Positions 53,491 to 64,000 of a DNA stretch of 64,000 nt are shown piece by piece. Within the stretch, counting starts at the first letter, position 1. The number at the start of each line of letters is the position of its first letter. Position numbers and translations under genes: made by a program. The DNA comes from Selaginella moellendorffii. Taxonomy: Eukaryota > Streptophyta > Lycopodiopsida > Selaginellales > Selaginellaceae. Location of the stretch: NCBI RefSeq assembly GCF_000143415.4, contig NW_003314302.1, forward strand, positions 868,214-932,213, given 5' to 3'. A model generated the notes under the pieces. It was not told where the DNA came from, did no database searches, and was given only the letters and a program-made list of their open reading frames with translations.

Positions 53491-55905
53491 TTAAATGGCA
53501 GCCATTGGCTCGTGACAAAAGAAGCCTTTGGGTTGAACAAAAGCTCTCAATCCATCGATTCCCATCGTGGAGCCAACACCAGACCTCTTTCTTCCAGACC
53601 TGGGATGAATTTCCGGAGTGAAAGCAATCAAGAACAATGAAAAGAAAGTGGAAGTTACCATGGTACGCGAGGTGAGACCCGATCACAGCAGTTCCAATAG
53701 CCGGTGCCGACCTTCAACTCTACAAAAGATAAACGGAAGAAATCCAAAGAGTTTGCATCACTTAGAACAAGAAAGAATTCGAGCGAACCATTTAGAATTG
53801 CCTCTGCGTCTTCGAGATGCTTGCTAAAGACGCTGGCAGTAAGACCGTACTCTGTGTCGCTCATCAAAGTGGTGGCTTCGTCATCGTCTTCCACGCACTG
53901 CGAGAGTTTCTCCACTTCAAGACCCTAGTGGAAAAACAAATCAAAATCTTACCATCACACCCACGACAGGACCAAACGTTTCCTTCCGCATAATCGACAT
54001 TTGGTGATCAACATCTGTTAGAATCTGCAAGAAAGCCATCCTTGGTTTTCCCTCGTTCAGAAGATAGAAGAAACTTAAAATTTTACCGTCGGAGGAACGA
54101 AGTAGCCGACTTTGTGAGCAGTACTGTTTGTGGTGTCGCCACCGACGTCTACCTGAGCACCCCGATTAATTGCCTCGGCAAGCTGCAAAGATGGCCGAGA
54201 CAGGAATGAAAAGAACACAAAAGAAGTAAGAAAAATCTCGAAAAGCTCTAGTAAATACCAGTTTTCCGATTTTTTCTACTTGCTTTTTGGTGCAAAGAGG
54301 TCCAATATAAGTGTCCTCCAAAGTAGGATCTCCAATCTGTTGTTCAAAAAGAGTATCATCCACAAACAGAAATTGGTGATTCATATATTACCCTGTACGA
54401 ATGAGATATCTTCTTCAAAGCTTCCATGAAAGGAACATAGACCCGCTTGTTGACATATATTCTTCGTATAGAGCAGCAACTCTAGTACACAAAGCATGAA
54501 ATGAAGATTAAACAACTAGAAAGGTTACTTGTCCGGCGTTATAGAAAGCTCCATCCGCGACTGTGGTTGCCGTAGCTAGGATATTGGGGACATCGTGACG
54601 TATATAAGCAGCGTCTTTACCACCAAGCTCTAATTGAAGCTGTAAAATCAAAGAAAGAAAAAGAGAAGAAGAAAAACCCATAAGGTATGATATCTAAGTT
54701 ATTGTACTTGCCTTGACAAGGTTTGGAGAGGCTTTCTTCGCAATCTCCAAGCCAGTATCGTAAGACCCCGTGAAAAACAATCCACCAATGTCTTTATTTC
54801 CAGCAATCCTGGAGCCTGTGTCGGCTCCTCCGCTAGAGATGACAAACACGTCCTCTGGAATCCCAGCCTGCGTCCACACAAGTTAGAGCAAAAACTGCAG
54901 AGAAAAAAGAAGAAAAATCTTCTATATACATTGTGTAGCATGTCTGTGATCTCCTGGCCTGTGAGGCTCGCATTCTCGCTGGGCTTGTAAAGCACGCAAT
55001 TCCCAGTGAGAAGTGCCGGGGCGAAAACGTTCGCAGAGAGGAAGTAAGGATAATTCCATGCTGATATGTTTGCGATCTGGAAAGAGTGAGACCAGGATTT
55101 CTTCTTTACAGTGCTATGGAAAAAAAAAGCTTACCACACCGAGCGGCTCATACTGTACTTTCTCCTTCAATCTGGAGCTTTCCAGAACCGTTTGCGTTCC
55201 TATCACCTAGGACAACGTCCAAGATGACAACTTCGAATGAATGACGCTTTTACCTTTTCACAGTTTTCGACGAAGTAGTGAATCCGATCCACAGTGGCAG
55301 CAATCTCGCTCCTTGCTTGAGATATCGGCTTTCCTGTCTCGGAGGTGAGGATTTTTGCTAGCGTCGTCTAGACATACCAGGTAGAAGAAGATTGTTACTG
55401 CTCGAAGCAAACCGAGGAAGATAAATCTAGTCTACCTTTCTTGTTACCAAAGCATCAGCAAACTTTTCCAGAGCCGCCTGCAAGAAGAAAAATTCCTCGT
55501 GTGTGTGCAAAGAAGGAAAAAAAATAACCAGACCTTTCGTTGATCAACGTGTGTAAGCTTCCAGCGCTTGAGCCCCGTGTGTAGATACTCGAGCTTTCTT
55601 TCGATCTAAAAAAACCACACAAAATGGAGAACTAAGATCAGATGAAGAAGAAGAAGAAAAACAAAACCAATGTGTACATCAGGAATGGTGTCCTCTTGCA
55701 ACTCTCCTACTTTCTTCAGAGTAGCCGGATTCGTGATATCAAGAACATTTCTGTAACCAGGCCACCTGAAAAAAAAAAGGTTTTTTGCGAAGTCTCAATG
55801 AAAAAATCCGGAGGAAGAGAAAACCAAAAAACTTACGATGTGTTAGGCTTGATCGGCTTGTTGGCACGATAGAATCGCTTGACAATCTTGCAGAAACTAG
55901 CCATG
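53491..55905 (-). CDS. NAD(P)+-dependent aldehyde dehydrogenase, 16 exons
   Basis: ALDHs oxidise aldehydes to acids with NAD(P)+ through a thioester on Cys. Sixteen short exons run from ATG at 55,905 (MASFCKIVKRFYRANKP, exon 1 to 55,837) to TAA at 53,491 (FCHEPMAAI), about 490 residues, normal for the family. Landmarks are the cofactor-site NISAWNYP (exon 7), FTGSYDTGLEIAK (exon 8), the Glu motif LELGGKD (exon 9) and the Cys motif NAGQSCCSIRR (split between exons 9 and 10). KETFGPVVGV (exon 13) and YWNCCDRVSPRVPWSGRKRSG (exons 15-16) follow, so the catalytic residues are present. The intron after exon 8 uses a GC donor (AAG|GCAAGT, 54,711). The substrate and plant ALDH class are not clear from sequence alone. 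No obvious targeting peptide is seen. Confidence 0.9.
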
Positions 55906-56192
55906 AGCTTGCACTTTCAATCGATTTGGAGGAGCGCAAGAATGCCGCATTGCTCCATTTCCCCAATATAAACCCTAAGCCCTAGAATTTAAATTAACGT
56001 TAATCCAACAGTAAACCTGTGAGGCCCCCTGTTTTAGGGTTCTTGGAGGAAGGTGGAAGAAATGCACACTAAAATACGATGCAGCAGAAACTCCTGGCTG
56101 AATGCCGACAACTCACAGCTCGTATCGAGCCTGCACCAGCACGATTTCTTCCTCGACCTGGCCTCTAGAAGTGGGACGATCGGGAAAGATCC

Positions 56193-57415
56193 ATGATCTT
56201 GGCGATTTCTGAGGGCGTCGCCTATGAGATGCCGTGGCCGAGTTTGATGGAGCCCAGCAGCGATCGTCTAGACGTTCAAAGCTGGCTGCTAGGAAGGGCA
56301 TGCTTTCGGGATTTTCTGGAGGAGTTCTTGGCGCTGCCAAAGGCAAGAACGCTCGAGCTCGATGGTGCTGTTGGTAGTGGGGCGGTGATGCTGGCATTGC
56401 GATGCTTGCGATGCTTGCGAGACTTCGGGATGGATCGCAGGCATGGAGTGGAGCGACGAAGGCTTGTCTATCTCCCGGCCGTCCCTTCCCCTCAATCGAT
56501 GTTCTTCCTCGCGCTTCGCTCGGCGCTGTGGCTTGCCTTCTGGGACGATGCTGCCATCCAGCGCAAGATCGCCTTCCAGAAGACGCTCGACGAGCTCCAC
56601 TACTTGATCACGGAGCTCCGCGAGTCGGACAATCACTGGTACTGCATCTCCGATGGCTGGGACGAGCTCGAGCGCTCTGTGGAGTTTAAGAACGGACTTC
56701 CACACGTCGAACACGAATCCTCGTCTTTGCGAGCTCGAAGAAATCCATCACCGCCATCTCCAGAGAGTCTCGGACGTGGAGGCTGCAGCGTTCCTGGCAA
56801 AGCATGGAGTGGTGGCCGACGCGAAGTATCTCACAGGAAACTCGCCGCTCCTCTCGTCCGAGCTCGTCGCCAGCGTCAAGCGCCGCGAAGCATTCACTTC
56901 TCAACCCGCGGCCAGCTTTCGAGCAAGCGATCACCCTGGCTCTCGCGGTGAATCACCTCGGACTTGATTCTCTCGATGGATCGGACCATCGCCTCCAAAC
57001 CAGTCCTCATCTCGTCGTCCATTTCGAGACCTCTGGCTTGGACATGAGATGGCTTGGCGACTAGGCTACGCCACGACTTGGTGCTGAGAGTTTTGGAGCA
57101 AGGGCCGGGCCTCGCCGCTGCTGGTTTGGGGCTTGGCCGACCGCGCGATCCAGACCTTGCTCTCGTGGCTGCCATGCCGGAGAGAGTGTTCTTGGCTGCC
57201 GCCAAGCACTACAAAGTCGGGGGGAGCGATTGCATGTTACGTACTTCGATGACAAGCCCGACAGAGCGGCTTCGAAATTTTGCCTACCCTGATCTATTAG
57301 TAGGAGCTGATTTGGGGACCAAGAAGGTGCTCAGAGTGCTGGTGTTGGACAAAAGGTCAACGATGACTTATTTTCATCTAGATGTCCTCTTTACAACAAA
57401 ATACCAACCTTGCTA
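56193..57415 (+). pseudogene. Crinkler/RHS-like P-loop protein, frameshifted paralogue of the 31,713 gene
   Basis: The frame begins MILAISEGVAYEMPWPSLME, and LELDGAVGSGAVMLAL takes the place of the P-loop. The Lys of G-x4-GKS is missing, so ATP binding is doubtful. WYCISDGWDELE corresponds to the Walker B region. Coding then jumps frame: ILVFASSKKSI (about 56,725) and AAAFLAKHG...KYLTGNSPLLSSELV (about 56,780-56,875) lie in two other frames. A last frame (57,054-57,413) ends LDVLFTTKYQPC. At least two frameshifts mean no full product. Similarity to the 31,713 protein is in layout more than identity. Confidence 0.55.
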
Positions 57416-59689
57416 GGAGAAGGTGAGCTCACCATGCACAGTAGTCTACTTGTCTGGCATTTGGATAACACTCTTTAATCTAACCACGTGTGTATCAAAA
57501 ACACTTTTTTTAGTTTCTATACTGTGCTTTGCTGCTCCAGCATGAGGAGGTTGATGCATGGGTTGCTGCCATGGTGTAAAGGCAACAATCCATCCACGAT
57601 CAAAACTGGTGTTGACCACACCTCCACAAGGGCTCCATCAGGGAAATAGTCCAGTGAGCGTGTTTTCAGAGGACATTGTAAGTTGACTCCTAGTTGACAC
57701 AGGTTCTCCTGTTCAAAGTAATCAACTGGCACGGACAAAGAGAACTTGGTAATTGACTCCAGAATCTTTGTATGAGAAATTCTAGTGAGCTCTTGAAGAC
57801 AAGAGACGTAAGGGACACATAGAGCTAAGAAAATACATGCATGACTCACTGTGGGAAGACAAATCTCCTTCAACCTTCAATGAAGTCTTCGACAAGGATT
57901 TCTCAGCTGTATTCAATAATAAGAATCAAAATTCCCAGAATCTAATTTTCTATAAACTGAAAGATAACTTTTATGCCATGGCTTTTTCTCAAGTTTGTCA
58001 ATGTTGCTAATGTCTATTAAGGACTGTAAAATAACAAAGTTTCATTAGTTCCTATACTTCCTAGTTGGGCATATAAACAAACCTATTCTCAGTTAGGACC
58101 ATCTTATTATCATAAATATTAACATTAACATTAATAATCAGTGAGGAACTTGTATGTGACTACTGTCAGCTTCCCACAGTATGCACTTTCAATATGCACT
58201 TGGAGGCAAAGGTAAGTGTTTTCACCTTGATTTGGAATAGAAAAGGTGAAGAAATGAAGGATTTTCAATAAGAAAAATCCTAGAAATCCTAGAGAAAAAT
58301 AATATAGCTTGAGTTAGAAGGACAATATGATTCATTGAGGAACCAAGGAAAGCAAGGGAAAGAACGAGTGTGTAAAAAACAGAGAATAGCTATGGATTGA
58401 TGCTAATGGGGACCTCTAGATCGACTGCAGCATGCAGCTGCCTGCCTCTGCCGGGTTGAGTGTTCTTGTATTTGGAAGAATGAGCTTGGGTTGGAGAGAG
58501 CATTAAGAGGTGTAATAAAAGACTAAAAAGAGAGGAAACACATGGGAAGATAACCATGGAAGAAGTGGGAGGATAGAAGGAGAAGCAAGGAGAGAAAGAA
58601 GGCATGGGTGTGAGAGTAATGGAGTGCGATATAAATAAGCAATGGAAGAACCTTGGATTTTCAATTGTGTTTTTAGCTCACAATGCTTTCTTTTGGAGTC
58701 ATTCTTGGGGTTAACTTGCAGTCAACTTGATCTTGCTTGGAGGGTGCATGAGTGGGCTCACATCTTGTGCTGGAAGATTACATTCGTGGGCTAAGAGTGA
58801 GCGCTGAGCAAGAGAAGCCAAGAATCTTCTCCTGATTTATGTGTGCAAGAGAAAGAGAGGCTTTGGAGAAAGCTGTAGAAAAATTGGAGCAAGTAAAGAG
58901 GAGGAAAACACAAAACCAAGATAAAACAGCTAGACGTTAGAAGAGGCAAGGATCTTTGTCTGGAAAGCAGGAAATTCAGAGCCAATTTCTCTTAGTGAGA
59001 AGAGCACTAGCGTGAAGAATTATTAGTACCAGTCATTAACCCTGTTATCGGTTCCAAATTCAGAGGAAGATAGCCAAGGCTAAGAGTGACTCTGCTCCAC
59101 TTTAATTTTGATTAAATTAGGGCTAATAAACATACTAATCACATATTTAGCTATGCTAGAATCCTTAAATGATTAATGAGGTGCAAGGATAGCACATTGG
59201 TGATTGATTACACTTTCTAGAACTGGCTAAATCCTCTAGCATATCATCCTTAGCCTCTTGAAATATCTATAGAGAATTTACTTGGGATTTATTCCTTGTG
59301 AGCATACCTTTCAACTTGCTAATTTTAATTGATATTATGTTATTGTACTGACTTATTCCAGAATTGGATAATGACCAAATTACTGTGGGGACAACTTGTC
59401 ATTTCTACCATCTTACAAATGCACAATGGTATTGCATCTTTCACATGCACATACTTGAAACCTCCTTCTCTTGTTGGCAAACTTCTCAACTTGAGCCTAA
59501 ACTATTTGCAAATTCCTTTTGTAAATCTAAAGGATTTTATCTAACTTTATAAATAAATCTTTCCAACTTAGATCCCACCAAGGACTTGTCCTAGGATATA
59601 ATTCATATATATAGTAAAGTATAGAGTCATTTTAATTCCATTATGTTAGTTATTTATAAGTTTTTTATTTTAGAATTCTCGGGAGGTCA
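57416..59689. other. Non-coding, no recognisable feature
   Basis: GC-poor DNA with short frames in all phases. 58,480-58,930 is rich in GAGA/GGAA words. I see no motif for a gene or an element. Confidence 0.4.
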
Positions 59690-60460
59690 TTGTAGCACAT
59701 ATGGTTTCCACCCTCTACTTTATAGTGGTTTACTATAGGATAACCATAAAGCGGAATCTTAACCTTCCATGTGTAACATGCCACATGCCATGTGTCCAAG
59801 GGCAGTGAAGTGAAATTTGAATTTTAGAGCCTTGGATTATTAAATGAAGGGATGGAGCTAAATTCCCGAGCATAGAGCCTAAAAGCAAAGGAAGTAGAGT
59901 ATGGAATAACTCTTAAACATATAGCCTAAGGAGCAAAAGGAAGGGATATAGAGCAATTTGGAACAGTCCTAGAGCATTTAGCATCTTAATGCCAAAATTA
60001 ACATACAAAATAGAGTTAAATAGAGTTCTTATGCTATTTTAATATATTGGTGGTATAACATAAAGATATAGGTCCATCACCAGTTAGCATAGTATAGAAC
60101 TTGAGCTTAGACCCATGTCAAATGCAAAATAAAAATAGACATGTAAGCATGAGTTACACTATGTCTCAAGTTGATCAACCATACCTAACCCCCTATTATA
60201 TATTTGGAACTTAAGAAATACATATTTTAAGACTGTTCCTCAGTCCCAAAAGTTAGTCTCTGGGATAATCATGAAAATTTATTAAATATAAAATGGCATT
60301 AAATTGTAAATTTGGACATAAGAGCAACATCATTGTGTTCAAAACAAGTTTTACATTCCATAGATATGCCAAAATAGCAAATCTAAACACTTTTTATAAA
60401 TAACTAATGGGACCAAACAAAACCAATACAACAACCAATCTTTGTTGCTAGTAAGAAATT
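59690..60460 (-). mobile_element. LTR family D, inverted and probably solo
   Basis: Read on the minus strand it follows the same order as 35,640-36,375 and 9400-9640. Landmarks are AAAGTGTTTAGATTTGCTATTTTGGCA, GTCCAAATTTACAAT, TAAGCTCAAGTTC, the GTTGCTCTATATCCC block, and the TCCTATAGTAAACCACTATA hairpin near its end. Differences are mainly C-to-T type. No pol sequence is attached. Confidence 0.6.
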
Positions 60461-62786
60461 CCTACCACCCACTACATTGTTATAAAAACTATATCTTCTA
60501 GCTTCTAGAATTTATAGAGTCTTCTTAAACTTGAGAAACCCCTTCTTTGATTTAAGAAGGGGTAGATTATTTTGAGAGTAAAAAATAAACCATTTTTATC
60601 ATATTAACCACTTTTTCATTCTGTTTTTGCTCTATTCTCAATTCCTCTTCCTATATCACAAATGGCACCATCTCTTGATTTCAAGTCTATTATTTTGTTG
60701 TATGCATCTTTACTAACTATATGAGATTTTGTGTGGTTGCCAAGGCAAGAATGCCTTTGCAACTATTAACTCTAGGTCCATAAAAGAATTTTCCCTTGGG
60801 ATACATAAGAAATCTTTAGTTACACTTAATGCATGATCTCCACTGCTTCCAAAAATCATCCAAGGGTGAATATTTTTCCAATCCCTCCTATACTTTCTAT
60901 TAGATTTTTTTTAACCTATAATGTTTGATCTTCCTCTTGATTAGCTACAAAGAGTTCCTCCATCAAAGCAGTACCATCCCCCTCATCTTGATCTCCTTCC
61001 ACATTTTTATCTATCCCACAAGCTCTTTTCAAGTTTTATTGCTTCATTTCATAGTCAAGGAGATTTTAGAGTAAAGTTGAAGTGACAACACATCTGTGAA
61101 AGTGGCCTGCCCATATTTAATACAAGAAAGTTCTTAATAGGTATGTATTAGGTATATTCCTATAGATATATTCTAGAATATTAGATTTTTTATGATATTC
61201 TCTAAAAAATCATTGCATGTCAAATGTCATTTATTTATAAATATTTGAATGTCAAGTGACATTAGCCTCTCAAACTATCCATGTCATATGACATTTTTTT
61301 CTGGTCATAACATTCACTTTAATGCCAAAATTATTCCCTAAAGCCATCTAGCTTTTGAATCAATGTTTCTCTTTCTCTTTGGTAGGTAGTTTTATTTCTG
61401 ACACTGTCGCAGATCTGTGCAGCATACTACCTCAAAGGATCTCCATATGGATGTCTACAATGTGGCCCAAAAACCACATGGCTTTCATGCCCTTGACATA
61501 TACTAAGTGTCAGAAAGCTGGAATTTCGATCAGTCTCAGAGCCTATTTGAAGCCCTGCATTTGTACTACTTCCACACCTACTGCTCCAGTGTAGGTCCCA
61601 TGGATCATGTAGAAGAACAGCTCAAAGATAAAAACTTTATGGTGTCATGGATCAAAGCTTTATTTTTTTTCTTGGAAGTTCTAATGTTTCGTCTCCTTTA
61701 TTTTCTACACAGGTATACTGTTATGGACCCTTCTGTTCACAGTTTTTAAATGTCCTCCCATTGCAGGCCACTTAAAGGACATATTCTTTAACAGGCTGAT
61801 TCTCAACAATGTGTCAACGGTTGACCTAGGTTGGGCCTTCAAATTTTATGAAGAAGCTTGAGTTTGAGAAAACAAGATCTTGTTCCTGGTAGCCCTCTTT
61901 TATGGTAGTTTCTCCATTCTTTTGTATATTCAAATCTAAATTGGAATATAAAGCCATTTGTCTTTTAAAATATAAGCATGAAGTTTCTGAAATCTAATTT
62001 GGTCAAGCCTTAATTTAATCTTCAACTGCCACAGAACTATGGGGTTTACATCCTGAGTAAAGGTTTGAGGTTTGAACTTTATCAAGAGTGGTGATCATAA
62101 AAAGATACTCAAAAACTATAGAGAGATAGCAAGTATAAATGACAATAAAATATTATATTATACTAATTATATATATTTGGTAATTATACTTTTTCTGTAA
62201 TTGCTACATTTTTTATTTTAAAACACAACAAATTAATAATTTTTTAATATACTATATTGCATTGTCATACTTATTCCATTTCTCTTAAGTGGGATACCAC
62301 ATATAGGATATTTATAGTTTTTGATACATATTTAATAATTAAACAAGAGTGATTTGATATAAAACAAACTATATAATACAATTTATTGTATCTTATAATG
62401 TACTATATTTTTCATATTTTACTAATATATTATCTTTTTAAACTATTTTATATAAATTTAAAATATACTATTTCCTTGTATATTTTAAAAACAACTTAAA
62501 AAGGTATCGATAATAATCTATGACACAAAGACCAAAAAATTTTAGAATAAGTAATTTTGGAATAAGTATACTTTGTAACATAGTTAGAAGTTAGAATTTT
62601 TTACTTAAGGATGAATATTTCACTATGTCTACTGTGATTTTGTGACTATCTACTTATTATTATTGTAATTCTAAATTTTACATTTTTGGCTTATACATAC
62701 ACATACAAAAAAAATTTAAAAGTATTTGTTAAAGTTTCTAATATATATTATGTTTTGAAAATGTTAATTTAATTAGCATGATAAAG
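60461..62786. other. AT-rich non-coding DNA
   Basis: Composition is very AT-rich, especially 62,080-62,780. Small frames at 61,355-61,750 have no recognisable motif. Nothing else is supported. Confidence 0.45.
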
Positions 62787-63677
62787 TTATGTTAAACAGC
62801 CATTATACTTATCAGTATTTAATGACCACCAAACGTTGTTTGGTGCTTCTGATTTATAAATTACCAAATTACAATCATTTTGTATAGTTAAAAATGTTAT
62901 CAATAAACAATTTGGTTGAAGTATACAATTTGTATTAGTTGACCAGATTTTAACATTTTTTTGAGTATATATAACAAGATTACCATCAATTTGAAGAATA
63001 AGAAAGCAATCTCCATAGTAATCAAGTAAATTTGTAGAACTCCATAAGAAATTCTTTCCTGAATAAAGTGAAAGTATACAATTTGATTCTAATAATAAAA
63101 TATTTTTACGATTTGGTGAAGAAATAAACTGACCTTTATAGAGTTTATTATTTTTTAGTACAGAATTTAAACTTGTTAAACTTATATCACAATTATCACT
63201 AGAATCAGATGGGAAATATAAGGATTGGTTAATCATAAAGTGTCTATAAGGATACCAAAACAATATGCCGTACCATATTTGATATCTTTGAGAAATAATT
63301 TCACAACTAGTTGATTGAGCTTGATTTATATCCATTTCATACATATTTAACAAATATCTAAAACCTTGTCTTAAAACTGTACCACTAGCATGTGTATTTG
63401 AAATCTTCCCAGTAGTGCAATATGGTATAGGTCCATCCATATGATTAAATCCAACTAAAGCAATTCCTCTACCAAAATCAACATAGTTTATATTTTCATA
63501 ATTTTGTGAATAATTAATAGTTGTTGATATTTGAAATATTAGATTTTGAAAACCAGAATTAACAATCATTCCAATCTCATTATTTTGTAATGTGTTATTT
63601 TCTCCCCAATATATTTTATTTTTTTTATAAGCTCCACAAGAACTACTTAAATACAAAAGAAGTACCACTTGAAACAT
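62787..63677 (-). CDS. Secreted protein with a bulb-type (GNA-like) lectin domain
   Basis: The single-exon frame gives 296 residues. The N-terminus (MFQVVLLLYLSSSCGA) is a good signal peptide, so the protein should be secreted. The C-terminal third is a mannose-binding bulb-lectin fold. Two QxDxNxVxY sites are visible, QIDGNLVIY (about 225-235) and QNDCNLVIY (about 265-275), with WSTNT and WWSLNT turns; a third strand has decayed (LLLESNCILSLYSG). The middle third (about 30-160, with YWGENN, GFNHMDGPIPYC and many Tyr/Asn) I do not recognise. Codon use is extremely AT-rich, unlike the left-end genes but like its surroundings. A partial second copy starts at 63,908, so the gene belongs to a local repeat. 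Confidence 0.7.
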   Translation of the reverse strand: MFQVVLLLYLSSSCGAYKKNKIYWGENNTLQNNEIGMIVNSGFQNLIFQISTTINYSQNYENINYVDFGRGIALVGFNHMDGPIPYCTTGKISNTHASGTVLRQGFRYLLNMYEMDINQAQSTSCEIISQRYQIWYGILFWYPYRHFMINQSLYFPSDSSDNCDISLTSLNSVLKNNKLYKGQFISSPNRKNILLLESNCILSLYSGKNFLWSSTNLLDYYGDCFLILQIDGNLVIYTQKNVKIWSTNTNCILQPNCLLITFLTIQNDCNLVIYKSEAPNNVWWSLNTDKYNGCLT

Positions 63678-63907
63678 TTCACAAATTGTTATAGAAAATG
63701 TATAATATTGTATTTCTTATATAAAACTATGATATTATAAATGTCTAGGATATGAAAATAGGTATGTTAATTGAGGTTTAGACCCTTGCTTATATATAGG
63801 AAAGGATAGACCAGATTCAAGTCTAAATGAATAGTTTATATGCTATGCTACTATAATTAATGTATTACAAAATGTATATAAGTATTAAGTGTATATATCC
63901 CTAATTT

Positions 63908-64000
63908 CAAAACAATATGCCGTACCATATTTGATATCTTTGAGAAATAATTTCACAACTAGTTGATTGAGCTTGATTTATATCCATTTCATATATATTT
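63908..64000 (-). pseudogene. Second copy of the lectin gene, partial, runs off the window
   Basis: The last 93 bases are almost identical to 63,256-63,348 of the lectin gene (from AAAACAATATGCCGTACC onward). The part downstream in the gene, including the lectin sites, is absent, as 63,690-63,905 is unrelated AT-rich DNA. The copy is therefore truncated at its 3' side; its 5' part lies beyond the window. Confidence 0.8.

Overview
The window looks like nuclear DNA of a land plant, most likely a lycophyte close to Selaginella. Spliced genes use the standard code and very short introns (about 40-110 nt). There is an Arabidopsis-type telomere repeat (CCCTAAA) inside the sequence, chromovirus and Ty1/copia retroelements, and LTRs whose primer-binding sites match plant initiator Met-tRNA. 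The species is inferred, not proven. One 100-N assembly gap lies at 32,888-32,987.

Ordinary genes are few and sit mostly at the two ends. On the left are a partial minus-strand exon (78-275), a seven-exon patatin-like phospholipase (974-2867) with three CACGTG boxes upstream, and an intronless ferredoxin-NADP+ reductase (3439-4350, minus). On the right are a 16-exon aldehyde dehydrogenase (53,491-55,905, minus) and a bulb-lectin secreted protein (62,787-63,677, minus) with a partial second copy at the edge. Two loci (31.7 and 56.2 kb) encode related P-loop proteins resembling the Crinkler/RHS group; the second is broken.

From 4.6 to 26.3 kb is a nest of retroelements whose order of insertion can be read from target-site duplications (TSDs). 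A decayed chromovirus pol was hit by a Tf1/sushi-like chromovirus (10,664-25,073, TSD GATAA). Its gag was then hit by a TRIM trimer (11,542-12,533, TSD CTCGA) and by a solo LTR (12,742-20,254, TSD GGAGG). That solo LTR was itself hit by a chimeric short-LTR element (13,710-19,887, TSD CAAAC). A 288-bp MITE (22,518-22,805, TSD TTTG) sits in the RNase H region. From 25 to 36.6 kb are decayed Gypsy and Copia remnants and unassigned fragments.

The most interesting object is a 13.3-kb insertion at 36,677-49,998. Its ends match the two ends of the 22.5-kb MITE. A related empty site at 16.41 kb in the same window shows a 4-bp duplication (AGAT/AAAT). It carries two divergent genes: a 937-codon DDE-like protein (recalled as the DUF7869 family; transposase candidate) and a long minus-strand gene. 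The latter has a ParB-like region, an acidic coiled region and an FCP1/NIF-like phosphatase domain lacking its catalytic aspartates. About 26 copies of a roughly 22-nt palindrome are scattered through introns, exons and intergenic DNA of this element, and the MITE has two. I read this as an autonomous DNA transposon plus its MITE, of a type I cannot assign to a known superfamily. The right part of the window (50-53.4 kb and 57-62.7 kb) is LTR fragments and AT-rich non-coding DNA.
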